NCBI GenBank assembly: GCA_002427815.1
Contig: DIZF01000023.1
Location: 1-26,332, forward strand
DNA from: Ramlibacter tataouinensis
GTDB taxonomy: Bacteria > Pseudomonadota > Gammaproteobacteria > Burkholderiales > Burkholderiaceae_C
Direction: 5' to 3'
DNA: 26,332 nucleotides
Made by a program: the position numbers and the translations under genes. The notes beneath the pieces were generated by a model. The model saw only the letters and a program-made list of their open reading frames with translations. It made no database searches and was not told where the DNA came from. Below are positions 18,278-25,606 of this stretch, piece after piece. Positions within the stretch are counted from its first letter, which is position 1, and each line of letters opens with the position of its first letter.

Positions 18278-20020
18278 ATGCCATTGCCCCCCGCCCCTAC
18301 CAAGCGCGCCGCCCTGCTCCCGCCGGAAGCGTACGACGCGCCGGCCCGTTCCTCGCACAAGGCTTCGCGAAAATCGGAGGCGGTCCAGGCCGACAACCCG
18401 CTGGTTGAAAAGCCCCAGGCGCTTGATTTCGACCCGCGGCTGGGTGGCGGCGAGCCCCATCCGGAAGCGTTCGGGGACGGCTCGGAAAGCTATCTCGACC
18501 ATGCCGGCGTCATGGTGCCGAAAAAGCGCGCGGCAGAGCCGCAGCCGGTGCTCGAGCCGGTGCTCGAGCCGGTGCTCGAGCCGGCGCTCCAGCCGGTCGC
18601 CCGGCCGGCCCCCCGCAAGGCCAAGCCCGCTGGACCCGGCAAGCTGTTCGTGCTGGACACCAACGTCCTCATGCACGACCCGATGAGCTTGTTCCGGTTC
18701 GAGGAACACGACATCTTCCTGCCGATGATCGTGCTGGAGGAGCTGGATGGCCACAAGAAGGGCATGACCGAGGTGGCGCGCAACGCCCGCCAAGCCAGCC
18801 GCACGCTCGATGCCCTGGCCGGGGCGCAAGGGGCGGACATCAGTGCCGGGCTCAAGCTCAACACCACCGGCCACCGCGAGGCCGGCGGCAGCCTCTTCTT
18901 CCAGACCCAGGCATTGTCGAACCACCTGCCCATCAGCCTGCCCCAGGGCAAGGCCGACAACCAGATCCTGGGCGTGGTGCAGGCGTTGCGTGAGCTGCAT
19001 GCGCCGCGCGAGGTGGTGTTGGTGTCGAAGGACATCAACATGCGCGTCAAGGCGCGGGCCCTGGGCCTGGCCACGGACGACTACCAGAACGACAAGACGC
19101 TCGACGACCTGGAACTCCTGTATTCCGGTGCCCTGGCCCTGCCATCGGACTTCTGGGCCAAGCACGGCAAGACCATCGAGAGCTGGCAGAGCGGCCTGCA
19201 CACCTATTACCGGATCACCGGGCCGATCGTGCCCAGCCTGCTGATCAACCAGTTTGTGTACTTCGAATCCCCCGGCGAGCCCAGCCTGTATGCCCGCGTC
19301 ACCGAGATCCGCGGCAAGACGGCGGTCCTCAAGACCCTGAAGGACTACGGCCACCTGAAGAACTCGGTGTGGGGAGTGACCACGCGCAATCGCGAGCAGA
19401 ACTTCGCGATGAACCTGCTGATGGATCCCGAGGTGGATTTCGTCACGCTCACGGGCACGGCCGGCACCGGCAAGACCCTGATGGCGCTGGCCTCGGGCCT
19501 GACCCAGGTGCTCGACGACCGTCGCTACACCGAAATCATCATGACACGCGCCACCGTGAGCGTGGGTGAAGACATCGGCTTCCTGCCCGGAACCGAAGAG
19601 GAAAAGATGGGCCCGTGGATGGGCGCGCTGGACGACAACCTCGAAGTGCTGGCCAAGACCGATACCAGCGCCGGCGAATGGGGCCGTGCCGCCACCAACG
19701 AGCTGATCCGCAGCCGCATCAAGATCAAGAGCATGAACTTCATGCGCGGCCGTACCTTCCTGAACAAGTACGTGATCATCGACGAGGCGCAGAACCTGAC
19801 ACCCAAGCAGATGAAGACGCTGGTCACCCGCGCCGGTCCCGGCACCAAGATCATCTGCATGGGCAACCTGGCCCAGATCGACACGCCCTACCTGACCGAG
19901 GGCTCGTCGGGCCTGACCTTCGCGGTGGACAAGTTCAAGGGCTGGCCGCACAGCGGCCACATCACGCTGGCCCGGGGCGAACGTTCCAGGCTGGCCGACT
20001 TCGCAAGCGAGGTGTTGTAA
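18278..20020 (+). CDS. phoH: PIN-PhoH fusion ATPase (PhoH2-like)
   Basis: A 580-residue two-domain protein. A low-complexity N-terminal arm (1-120) ends in a tandem PVLE repeat (90-105). A PIN nuclease domain follows (about 122-285) with acidic residues at Asp127 (VLDTNVLMHD), Glu154/155 (LEELDG), Asp227 (KADNQ) and Asp252 (SKDINMR). The C-terminal PhoH ATPase has Walker A GTAGTGKT (393-400) and Walker B VIIDEAQ (499-505). In characterised PhoH2 proteins this pairing gives an ATP-dependent RNA helicase/ribonuclease; that function is inferred here. The ATG at 18278 is preceded by no clear ribosome-binding site. It sits behind a terminator, so it probably has its own expression. It is convergent with dnaB. 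Confidence 0.92.
   Translation: MPLPPAPTKRAALLPPEAYDAPARSSHKASRKSEAVQADNPLVEKPQALDFDPRLGGGEPHPEAFGDGSESYLDHAGVMVPKKRAAEPQPVLEPVLEPVLEPALQPVARPAPRKAKPAGPGKLFVLDTNVLMHDPMSLFRFEEHDIFLPMIVLEELDGHKKGMTEVARNARQASRTLDALAGAQGADISAGLKLNTTGHREAGGSLFFQTQALSNHLPISLPQGKADNQILGVVQALRELHAPREVVLVSKDINMRVKARALGLATDDYQNDKTLDDLELLYSGALALPSDFWAKHGKTIESWQSGLHTYYRITGPIVPSLLINQFVYFESPGEPSLYARVTEIRGKTAVLKTLKDYGHLKNSVWGVTTRNREQNFAMNLLMDPEVDFVTLTGTAGTGKTLMALASGLTQVLDDRRYTEIIMTRATVSVGEDIGFLPGTEEEKMGPWMGALDDNLEVLAKTDTSAGEWGRAATNELIRSRIKIKSMNFMRGRTFLNKYVIIDEAQNLTPKQMKTLVTRAGPGTKIICMGNLAQIDTPYLTEGSSGLTFAVDKFKGWPHSGHITLARGERSRLADFASEVL
18545..18592 (+). repeat. 12-base tandem repeat in phoH
   Basis: CCGGTGCTCGAG occurs three times without change (18545-18580), then once as CCGGCGCTCCAG (two changes). 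It encodes PVLE-PVLE-PVLE-PALQ in the linker before the PIN domain. Because the unit is a multiple of three, copy number can change by slippage without breaking the gene. Confidence 0.9.
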
Positions 20021-20029
20021 CGGAGGATA

Positions 20030-20052
20030 ACGAGCCCACTGCATGGGCTCGT
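20030..20052. terminator. Hairpin between the convergent phoH and dnaB genes
   Basis: ACGAGCCCA (20030-20038), loop CTGCA, TGGGCTCGT (20044-20052): a perfect nine-base stem in the 44-base gap between two stop codons. There is no T-run on either strand, so it may need Rho or act by blocking converging polymerases and 3' exonucleases. Confidence 0.6.
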
Positions 20053-20064
20053 CCTTGAGCGTTC

Positions 20065-21468
20065 CTAGAAGTCGCTGTTACCGGAGGCCAGGCTCTCGAA
20101 GCGCGTCAGCTCTTTCATGAAGGCCAGCTTGATGGTCCCGGTCGGGCCGTTGCGCTGCTTGCTGATGATGATCTCGGCGACGCCGGGCTCCTTCGAGTCC
20201 TTGTTGTAGTAGTCGTCGCGGTAGATGAACATGATCACGTCAGCATCCTGCTCGATCGCGCCCGACTCGCGCAGGTCGCTCATCATGGGGCGCTTGTCGG
20301 TGCGCGACTCGACGCCACGGCTGAGCTGCGACAGCGCGATCACCGGGCATTGCAGCTCCTTGGCCAGCATCTTCAGCCCGCGCGAGATTTCGCCGACGGC
20401 CGTGGCGCGGTTTTCTTCGCTCATGCTGCTGGAAACGCTCATGAGCTGCAGGTAATCCACCACGATCAGGCCGAGCTTGCCGCATTGGCGCGCCAGCCGG
20501 CGGGCATTGGCGCGCAGCTCGCTGGTGGTGAGGCCCGGCGTTTCGTCGATGTGCAGCGAGATATTGCGCAACTTTTCGATGGCCTCCGTCAGGCGCGGCC
20601 ATTCGGCGTCGGTGAGCTTGCCGGTGCGCAGATGCATCTGGTCGATCCGGCCGATCGAGCCGACGATCCGCACCGCCAGCTGGCTGGCGCCCATTTCCAT
20701 CGAGAACACGGCCACCGGCAGACCTTCGTTCAGCGCCACATGCTCGGCGATGTTGATCGCCAGCGCCGTCTTGCCCATCGAGGGCCGCGCCGCCAGCACG
20801 ATCATGTCGCCGGCCTGCATGCCCGAGGTCATCCGGTCGAGGTCATAGAAGCCCGTGGGCACGCCGGTGATGTCGTTCGGGTTGTCCGCCATCTCCTGGA
20901 CCCGGTCCAGCAGCTGCACCACCAGGCTGTCCATGCCCTGGAAGCCCTGCTTCATGCGCGAGCCTTCCTCGCCGATGTTGAAGATCTTCTGTTCGGCCTC
21001 GTCCAGTATCTTGTCGACCGGCTTGCCCTGGGTGTTGAAGGCGGCCGTGGCAATCTCGTCGCTCGCGCTCACCAGTTTGCGCAGGATCGACCGTTCCCGG
21101 ACGATCTCGGCGTAGCGGCGGATGTTGCTGGCGCTGGGCACGTATTGCGCCAGCGAGTTGAGATAGGCGAGGCCGCCCACTTCTTCCGCCTTGCCCAGTC
21201 CCTGCAGCTGTTCGTACACCGTGATCACGTCCGCCGGCCGGGTGGCGTTGATGAGCCCCCCAATCGACGCATAGATCAGCCTGTGCTCATACCGGTAGAA
21301 GTCGCTGTCGGTCAGCAGATCGCCCATGCGGTCCCAGGCGCCGTTGTCCAGCAGCAGGCCGCCGAGCACGCTGGACTCGGCTTCGATCGAGTGCGGCGGA
21401 ATGCGCAACTGCGCGATCTGGCGGTCGCGGGGAAAATCGTCGTCAACGGCGGTGAGAACGGCGGACAT
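20065..21468 (-). CDS. dnaB: Replicative DNA helicase DnaB
   Basis: A 467-residue hexameric replication-fork helicase. The N-terminal domain (about 20-125) contains PPHSIEAESSVLGGLLLD. After a linker, the RecA-like ATPase has Walker A ARPSMGKTA (227-235), the SMEM motif (256-259), Walker B IVVDYLQL (335-342), and SKQRNGPTG (436-444) with the arginine finger. The length is standard and I see no intein. The ATG at 21468 opens the protein with a short N-terminal extension; the ribosome-binding site is weak (GAAGAACAACC). It is separated from its usual neighbour rplI by an inserted plus-strand gene, and its upstream region contains a consensus DnaA box. Confidence 0.97.
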   Translation of the reverse strand: MSAVLTAVDDDFPRDRQIAQLRIPPHSIEAESSVLGGLLLDNGAWDRMGDLLTDSDFYRYEHRLIYASIGGLINATRPADVITVYEQLQGLGKAEEVGGLAYLNSLAQYVPSASNIRRYAEIVRERSILRKLVSASDEIATAAFNTQGKPVDKILDEAEQKIFNIGEEGSRMKQGFQGMDSLVVQLLDRVQEMADNPNDITGVPTGFYDLDRMTSGMQAGDMIVLAARPSMGKTALAINIAEHVALNEGLPVAVFSMEMGASQLAVRIVGSIGRIDQMHLRTGKLTDAEWPRLTEAIEKLRNISLHIDETPGLTTSELRANARRLARQCGKLGLIVVDYLQLMSVSSSMSEENRATAVGEISRGLKMLAKELQCPVIALSQLSRGVESRTDKRPMMSDLRESGAIEQDADVIMFIYRDDYYNKDSKEPGVAEIIISKQRNGPTGTIKLAFMKELTRFESLASGNSDF

Positions 21469-21706
21469 GGTTGTTCTTCGGGCAAAGCCGAATGCTACGC
21501 CGGGCCAAACAGCCCGTCACTGGACAAGTTTGTGGATAACTGGTGATTTCCCGGTGCATGAGCAGGTTGAGCCTGTGCGTGGTAGGCGAGCTCGGCAGTA
21601 GCAGAAAGCGCCGCTTTTGCGCAACAGCAGCAGTTAAAGTCAGTTTTATGCTCATCGATCCGACCTGCACGTCCTCGCGCCTATTCGTCATCCGGGGCGC
21701 GAACCC
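21469..21706. other. Divergent regulatory region between dnaB and the GT20 gene
   Basis: 238 non-coding bases serve as upstream region for dnaB on one strand and the sensor-glycosyltransferase gene on the other. Contents are a perfect DnaA box (21531-21539) and the palindrome AAAGCG-C-CGCTTT (21605-21617). I could not identify a convincing sigma-70 promoter for either gene. Confidence 0.5.
21531..21539 (-). promoter_or_regulatory. Consensus DnaA box upstream of dnaB
   Basis: TGTGGATAA on the plus strand is TTATCCACA on the minus strand, the exact high-affinity DnaA box. It is 63 bases before the dnaB ATG and oriented with the gene, well placed for DnaA to act on the dnaB promoter. I saw no second box next to it. 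Confidence 0.6.
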
Positions 21707-23941
21707 ATGAAATCTTTCCGGCTGCAGCTGCGCTTCCTGGTTCCGCTGGTCTTGATCCTGGCAGTCGCCGCTTACCTGGCGTTGCCGCTCATGGACCGGC
21801 TGAACCTGCGCTGGTTCGCACGCGACTTGAACATGCGCGGCGCCCTCGTGACCAACGCTCTGTCCGAATCGATCGCCGACGCCTTGCCCGAGCCGAGGGG
21901 ACGCAAGCTGCAAGCCCTGTTCAACCGTGCATTGCAGGATGAGCGCCTGGTCGCCATCGGCCTGTGTTCGACCCAGGGGAAGCTGGTGCGAACCACGCCG
22001 AATTTCCCGAAAGATCTCAGCTGTGCGCGGGCAGAGCAGATCGCGGCAGAGCCCGACCCGTTGTTGCGCATCGGCGGCGGCCCGGTGCACGTGGGCGTCC
22101 ATCCGGTGAATGCCGAGGCCGGCCGCATGGGCGACCTGGTACTGCTGCAGGACCTGAGCTTTATCGAGCGGCGCAGCCAGGACACCCGGCAGTACCTGAT
22201 CATCCTCATCGGCAGCCTCGGTGCCGTGATCGCGTTGGCCACGGTCATCGTCGCGCAACTCAGCTGGCGCGGCTGGGTTTCCGGAACGCGAGCCCTGCTG
22301 CGCGGCGAAGGCCTGATCCGCCCCCTGAGCGGCACGGCGCCCGAACTGGCGCCGCTGGCGGCCGATTTGCGGGCCCGCCTGCGCGAACTGGAAGACGAAT
22401 ATCGCCGCTCGCAGGGCCCCGAGGCCGACTGGAATCCCGAGCGGCTGCAATCCCTGCTGCGCACGCAATTCAGCGGCGACCAGGTCATCGTGGTGTCCAA
22501 CCGCGAGCCGTATATCCATGAACGCAGCGGCACGGGCATCGTGGCACGCCGACCCGCCAGCGGCCTGGTCACCGCCGTCGAGCCGGTGATGCGGGCCTGC
22601 TCGGGCACCTGGATCGCCCACGGCAGCGGCAGCGCCGACCGGGATGTCGTCGATAGCCACGACCGGGTTGCGCTGCCGCCGGGCCACAGCGAATACCTGC
22701 TGCGCCGCCTGTGGCTGACGGCCGAGGAGGAAAAGGGCTACTACTTCGGCTTTGCCAACGAGGGCATGTGGCCGCTGTGCCACGTGGCTCATGTGCGCCC
22801 GGTATTCCGCGAGTCCGACTGGGAGTGCTACCGGGCGGTGAACCGCCGCTTCGCCGACGCGGTGGTGCAGGAGGCCCGCAGTGAGGACCCGGTGGTGCTG
22901 GTGCAGGACTACCATTTCGCGCTGTTGCCCGCCATGGTGCGCGAAAAACTGCCGCGCGCCACCATCCTGACGTTCTGGCACATCCCCTGGCCCAACCCGG
23001 AATCGTTCGGTATCTGTCCCTGGCGCCGCGAGATCCTGCAAGGCATGCTGGGCAGCACCATCCTGGGTTTCCATACCCGCTTCCACTGCAAGAATTTCAT
23101 CGAGACGGTGGACCGCTATCTGGAGGCCCGCATCGAGCATGAGCATTCGACCATTTCGTTCCAGGGCGTCAGCACCTTCGTCGAGAGCTATCCGATTTCC
23201 ATCGAGTGGCCGACCGAAAGCGAGACACGGCACTGGTTGCCGGTGGCGGAAAGCCGGCGCAGGGTGTTCGAGCGGCTGCACATTCCGCCGGGCCAGCGGC
23301 TGGCCGTCGGGGTCGACCGGTTCGACTACACCAAGGGCATCCTGGAGCGGGTGCACGCCGTGGAGCGGATGCTGGAGAAATACCCGGAATGGGTGGGCCG
23401 GTTCACGCTGGTGCAGGTGGCTGCGCCCTCGCGAGGCGAGCTCGAGGAGTACCGTGCTTTCCGCGAACGCATCACCCAGGTGACCGAGCGCATCAATCAG
23501 CGTTTCAGCGCGCCGGGCGGCCCGGTGATCCGCCTGCTGGTGGAACATTACGACCACGAGGCCGTGAACGAGTTGTATCGCGCGGCCGACGTCTGCCTGG
23601 TCACCAGCCTGCACGATGGCATGAACCTGGTCTGCAAGGAGTTCGTGGCAGCACGCGATGACGAGCGCGGCGTGCTGATCCTCAGCCGGTTCGCGGGGGC
23701 CGCTCGGGAATTGCCCGAAGCGCTGATCGTCAACCCCTACCATGTGGAGGAAACCGCCGATGCGCTGCACCGGGCGCTGACCATGCCGGAAGCGGAGCAG
23801 CGCGAGCGCATGGCCAGCCTGCGCACGACGGTGCGTGAGTTCAACGTGTATCGCTGGGCCGGCCGCATGCTTGCGGACGCCGGGCGCTGGCGACTGCGCG
23901 AGCGCATCGCAGCGCGTGTGCAGCGCCACCAGACCAGCTAG
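21707..23941 (+). CDS. Membrane-anchored sensor fused to a GT20 glycosyltransferase (trehalose-6-phosphate-synthase type)
   Basis: A 744-residue protein with receptor-like layout. Residues 10-28 form a membrane helix. Residues 30-160 form a presumed periplasmic sensor with ALVTNALSESIADAL and an LVAIGLCSTQGKLVRTTPNFP strand pair typical of PAS/Cache-like folds. A second helix spans 163-184, then a HAMP-like, charged linker (186-255). The rest (258-735) is a complete GT20 domain: VVSNREPY (262-269), VQDYHFALLP with Asp401, FWHIPWPNPE with His425, VGVDRFDYTKG with Arg538 and Lys543, and SLHDGMNLVCKEF with Asp637 and Glu645. These match the UDP-glucose and glucose-6-phosphate site residues of OtsA. 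OtsA itself is about 470 residues and soluble. The product may be trehalose-6-phosphate, but a related glucosyl-phosphate compound is possible, and no otsB is nearby. The ATG at 21707 is the only start that keeps the first helix. Confidence 0.85.
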   Translation: MKSFRLQLRFLVPLVLILAVAAYLALPLMDRLNLRWFARDLNMRGALVTNALSESIADALPEPRGRKLQALFNRALQDERLVAIGLCSTQGKLVRTTPNFPKDLSCARAEQIAAEPDPLLRIGGGPVHVGVHPVNAEAGRMGDLVLLQDLSFIERRSQDTRQYLIILIGSLGAVIALATVIVAQLSWRGWVSGTRALLRGEGLIRPLSGTAPELAPLAADLRARLRELEDEYRRSQGPEADWNPERLQSLLRTQFSGDQVIVVSNREPYIHERSGTGIVARRPASGLVTAVEPVMRACSGTWIAHGSGSADRDVVDSHDRVALPPGHSEYLLRRLWLTAEEEKGYYFGFANEGMWPLCHVAHVRPVFRESDWECYRAVNRRFADAVVQEARSEDPVVLVQDYHFALLPAMVREKLPRATILTFWHIPWPNPESFGICPWRREILQGMLGSTILGFHTRFHCKNFIETVDRYLEARIEHEHSTISFQGVSTFVESYPISIEWPTESETRHWLPVAESRRRVFERLHIPPGQRLAVGVDRFDYTKGILERVHAVERMLEKYPEWVGRFTLVQVAAPSRGELEEYRAFRERITQVTERINQRFSAPGGPVIRLLVEHYDHEAVNELYRAADVCLVTSLHDGMNLVCKEFVAARDDERGVLILSRFAGAARELPEALIVNPYHVEETADALHRALTMPEAEQRERMASLRTTVREFNVYRWAGRMLADAGRWRLRERIAARVQRHQTS

Positions 23942-23957
23942 TTCCGGGGCCCACCCG

Positions 23958-23980
23958 AAAAAAAGCCGCCCTCGGGCGGT
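23958..23980 (-). terminator. Intrinsic terminator of the rpsF-rplI operon
   Basis: Read on the minus strand, CCGCC-CGAG-GGCGG (23979-23966) is followed directly by a run of seven T (23964-23958). It lies about 60 bases past the rplI stop and would end the ribosomal-protein transcript before it runs antisense into the GT20 gene. Confidence 0.8.
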
Positions 23981-23996
23981 CTGCTTGTTCACCAGG

Positions 23997-24020
23997 ACAA
24001 GGCTGCCCAAGCAGCCTTGT
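23997..24020. terminator. Second hairpin after rplI, possibly for the GT20 transcript
   Basis: ACAAGGCTGC (23997-24006), loop CCAA, GCAGCCTTGT (24011-24020): a perfect ten-base stem, 55 bases beyond the GT20 stop. It is followed only by TTCCTGTT on the plus strand, so it is a weak intrinsic terminator at best. On the minus strand it would be a stable 3' hairpin after rplI. Confidence 0.55.
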
Positions 24021-24041
24021 TTCCTGTTGGAGCGTAGCGGT

Positions 24042-24494
24042 TTACGCGGTCTCGCCGTAGACCGTGACGGTGATATCGACCACCACGTCGGTGTGCAGTG
24101 CGACGCTGACGGTGCTGTCGCCAACGGTCTTGATCGGCCCGTTGGGCATGCGAACCTGGGCCTTCACGACCTTGTAGCCCAGTTTGTTGAGTTCTTCGGC
24201 GATGTCGGCGTTGGTGACCGACCCGAACAGGCGGCCATCGACGCCGGCCTTCTGGGTCAGCTTCACGGTGGTGCCGGCCAGCTTTTCACCTTCGCCCTGC
24301 GACGCAACCAGCTTGGCGGCAGCCGCCTTTTCCAGTTCGATGCGCTTGGCTTCGAATTCGGCCTTGTTGGCTTCGGTGGCGCGGCGGGCGCGGCCTTGCG
24401 GAATCAGGAAATTGCGGGCGTAGCCGTCCTTGACCTTGACGATTTCACCCAGATTGCCGAGATTGACGACCTTGTCGAGCAGAATGACTTGCAT
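24042..24494 (-). CDS. rplI: 50S ribosomal protein L9
   Basis: A 150-residue L9, a two-domain protein of the large subunit. The N-terminal RNA-binding domain shows MQVILLDKVVNLGNLGEIVKVKDGYARNFLIP, then the long connecting helix (about 43-75, Ala/Lys/Glu rich), then the C-terminal domain with GRLFGSVTNADIAEEL. The length is normal. AAGGAG sits well before the ATG. It is the last gene of the ribosomal cluster, 12 bases after rpsR, and is followed by a strong terminator where dnaB would normally come. Confidence 0.98.
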   Translation of the reverse strand: MQVILLDKVVNLGNLGEIVKVKDGYARNFLIPQGRARRATEANKAEFEAKRIELEKAAAAKLVASQGEGEKLAGTTVKLTQKAGVDGRLFGSVTNADIAEELNKLGYKVVKAQVRMPNGPIKTVGDSTVSVALHTDVVVDITVTVYGETA

Positions 24495-24506
24495 GTTCTT
24501 CGCTCC

Positions 24507-24788
24507 TTAGATGCGGTGCTGGTCGGTGTAAGGCACCAGGGCCAGGAAGCGGGCGCGCTTGATGGCGGAATTGAGCTGGCGCTGGTAGATCGCGCGCGTG
24601 CCGGTCAGGCGCGCCGGGATGATCTTGCCGTTCTCGGCGATGAAATCGCGCAGCGTGTCGACGTCCTTGTAGTCGATTTCTTCGACGCCGGCGACGGTGA
24701 AGCGGCAGAAACGCTTGCGCTTGAACAGCAGCGACTGGGTATTGCGCTTCGGACGCTTGTCCTTGTTGAATTTCTTGAACGTGGCCAT
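24507..24788 (-). CDS. rpsR: 30S ribosomal protein S18
   Basis: A 93-residue S18, which binds 16S rRNA together with S6 on the platform of the small subunit. Signature segments are FCRFTVAGVEEIDYKDVDTLRDFI and GKIIPARLTGTRAIYQRQLNSAIKRARFLALVPY. The ribosome-binding site AGAGG precedes the ATG. The gene sits between priB and rplI as in other proteobacteria. A hairpin (24811-24834) lies in the 55-base gap after priB. Confidence 0.98.
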   Translation of the reverse strand: MATFKKFNKDKRPKRNTQSLLFKRKRFCRFTVAGVEEIDYKDVDTLRDFIAENGKIIPARLTGTRAIYQRQLNSAIKRARFLALVPYTDQHRI

Positions 24789-24810
24789 GTGGGACCTCTT
24801 TTAAAGTGTG

Positions 24811-24834
24811 GGGACAGAGCTGAAGAGCTGTCCC
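24811..24834 (-). other. Hairpin between priB and rpsR
   Basis: GGGACA (24811-24816) pairs with TGTCCC (24829-24834); inside, GCT pairs with AGC around a GAAG loop with a two-base bulge. There is no T-run, so it is more likely an mRNA processing, stability or regulatory structure than a terminator. Confidence 0.4.
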
Positions 24835-24843
24835 GCAAGCTGA

Positions 24844-25131
24844 CTAACTTTGCTGAAATGACTGGATGTGGAGCACGGGGTGCTTGCCGTTGCGCGGTGT
24901 CGCCAGGAAACCCGTGAAGCACCAGTTGCTGCCGATGGCCTGTTGGCGCAGCGTTTCGGCCACGCTGCCAAAAGCCACCGCCTTGATCGCCACCTTGACC
25001 TGCCGCAACTGCCCTGCTTCGGAAACCTCGGACTCGTGTTCGAGCCTGAAATCCAGGGCCGGCAGGCCGGCGGGGGTGTATCGCAGTGCCGAAGCCTCGG
25101 CGATACTGGCATTCAAGACAAGCTGGTTCAC
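24844..25131 (-). CDS. priB: Primosomal replication protein PriB
   Basis: A 95-residue OB-fold single-strand-DNA-binding protein that helps PriA reload DnaB at stalled forks. The core NQLVLNASIAEASALRYTPAGLPALDFRLEH and VAIKAVAFGSVAETL match the family, as does the position between rpsF and rpsR. The start is GTG at 25131, with GGGA directly before it, so translation probably depends on coupling to rpsF, whose stop is 16 bases upstream. The protein is slightly shorter than typical and ends HIQSFQQS. Confidence 0.93.
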   Translation of the reverse strand: MNQLVLNASIAEASALRYTPAGLPALDFRLEHESEVSEAGQLRQVKVAIKAVAFGSVAETLRQQAIGSNWCFTGFLATPRNGKHPVLHIQSFQQS

Positions 25132-25147
25132 TCCCGGCTGGCGCCGT

Positions 25148-25516
25148 CTACGACTGGTTGTACTCCGCCTGCTGGGCCTTGCGTGCCTCTTCGCGCTCGA
25201 CGGTCTTCATCATCGAAGAGGGGCCGGTATCGGCCTTCTTCCTGACCACGGTCAGGTGGCGCAGCACGGCGTCGTTGAACCGGAAAGCGTGCTCGAGCTC
25301 AGCCATGACGGGCTGGTCGGCCTCGATGTTGACGCACAGGTAGTGGGCCTTGGCGAGCTTGTTGATCTGGTAGGCGAGCTGTCGGCGCCCCCAGTCCTCG
25401 ACCCGGTGCACTTTGCCGCCGCCGGCGGTGATCATGCCCTTGTAGCGTTCCAGCATGGCCGGAACCTGTTCGCTCTGGTCCGGATGGATCAGCAAAATGA
25501 TTTCGTAATGACGCAT
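25148..25516 (-). CDS. rpsF: 30S ribosomal protein S6
   Basis: A 122-residue S6, which pairs with S18 in the small subunit. MRHYEIILLIHPDQSEQVPAMLERY starts the ferredoxin-like fold; VEDWGRRQLAYQINKLAKAHY and the C-terminal basic/acidic tail are typical. The ATG at 25516 has AAGGAG in good position; the open frame upstream is leader sequence. It is the first gene of the operon, and its long structured leader is a candidate for S6:S18 autoregulation. Confidence 0.98.
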   Translation of the reverse strand: MRHYEIILLIHPDQSEQVPAMLERYKGMITAGGGKVHRVEDWGRRQLAYQINKLAKAHYLCVNIEADQPVMAELEHAFRFNDAVLRHLTVVRKKADTGPSSMMKTVEREEARKAQQAEYNQS

Positions 25517-25534
25517 GGCACTCCTTGAGGATGG

Positions 25535-25553
25535 ACCACGGCACAGCCGTGGT
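25535..25553 (-). other. Leader hairpin close to the rpsF start
   Basis: ACCACGGC (25535-25542), loop ACA, GCCGTGGT (25546-25553): a perfect eight-base stem that ends 18 bases before the rpsF start codon and just upstream of its ribosome-binding site. It could regulate access of ribosomes to the first cistron. Confidence 0.6.
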
Positions 25554-25563
25554 TGGGGTTGCA

Positions 25564-25592
25564 GCCACCCACTGCGTCGGAAGCGGTGTGGC
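25564..25592 (-). promoter_or_regulatory. Candidate S6:S18 leader element
   Basis: In the rpsF leader RNA, GCCAC and GTGGC close a stem extended by CC/GG past a one-base bulge, with an internal region containing two CCG triplets (ACCGC and TTCCGAC). Bacterial rpsF leaders are known to carry an S6:S18-binding structure that shows CCG unpaired near a stem. The match here is by position and features only. Confidence 0.4.
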
Positions 25593-25594
25593 AA

Positions 25595-25606
25595 GGAAAG
25601 CTTTCC
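25595..25606. promoter_or_regulatory. Perfect 12-base palindrome at the rpsF transcription start
   Basis: GGAAAGCTTTCC directly follows the TATAAT box of the rpsF promoter on the minus strand and so covers the expected first transcribed bases. It could be an operator, or a 5' hairpin of the message. Confidence 0.45.

Noticed and set aside
18545..18592. Regular direct repeats that might suggest a CRISPR-like array
   Set aside because: Units are 12 bases with no spacers and are in frame within phoH; it is a coding tandem repeat.
18200..20044. Open frame of over 600 codons opposite phoH
   Set aside because: Same antisense effect; the PIN and PhoH motifs on the plus strand are decisive.
21443..24124. 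Open frame of almost 900 codons on the minus strand opposite the GT20 gene
   Set aside because: It is an antisense by-product of codon bias; it has no recognisable domains and runs across the dnaB start region and the rplI terminator.
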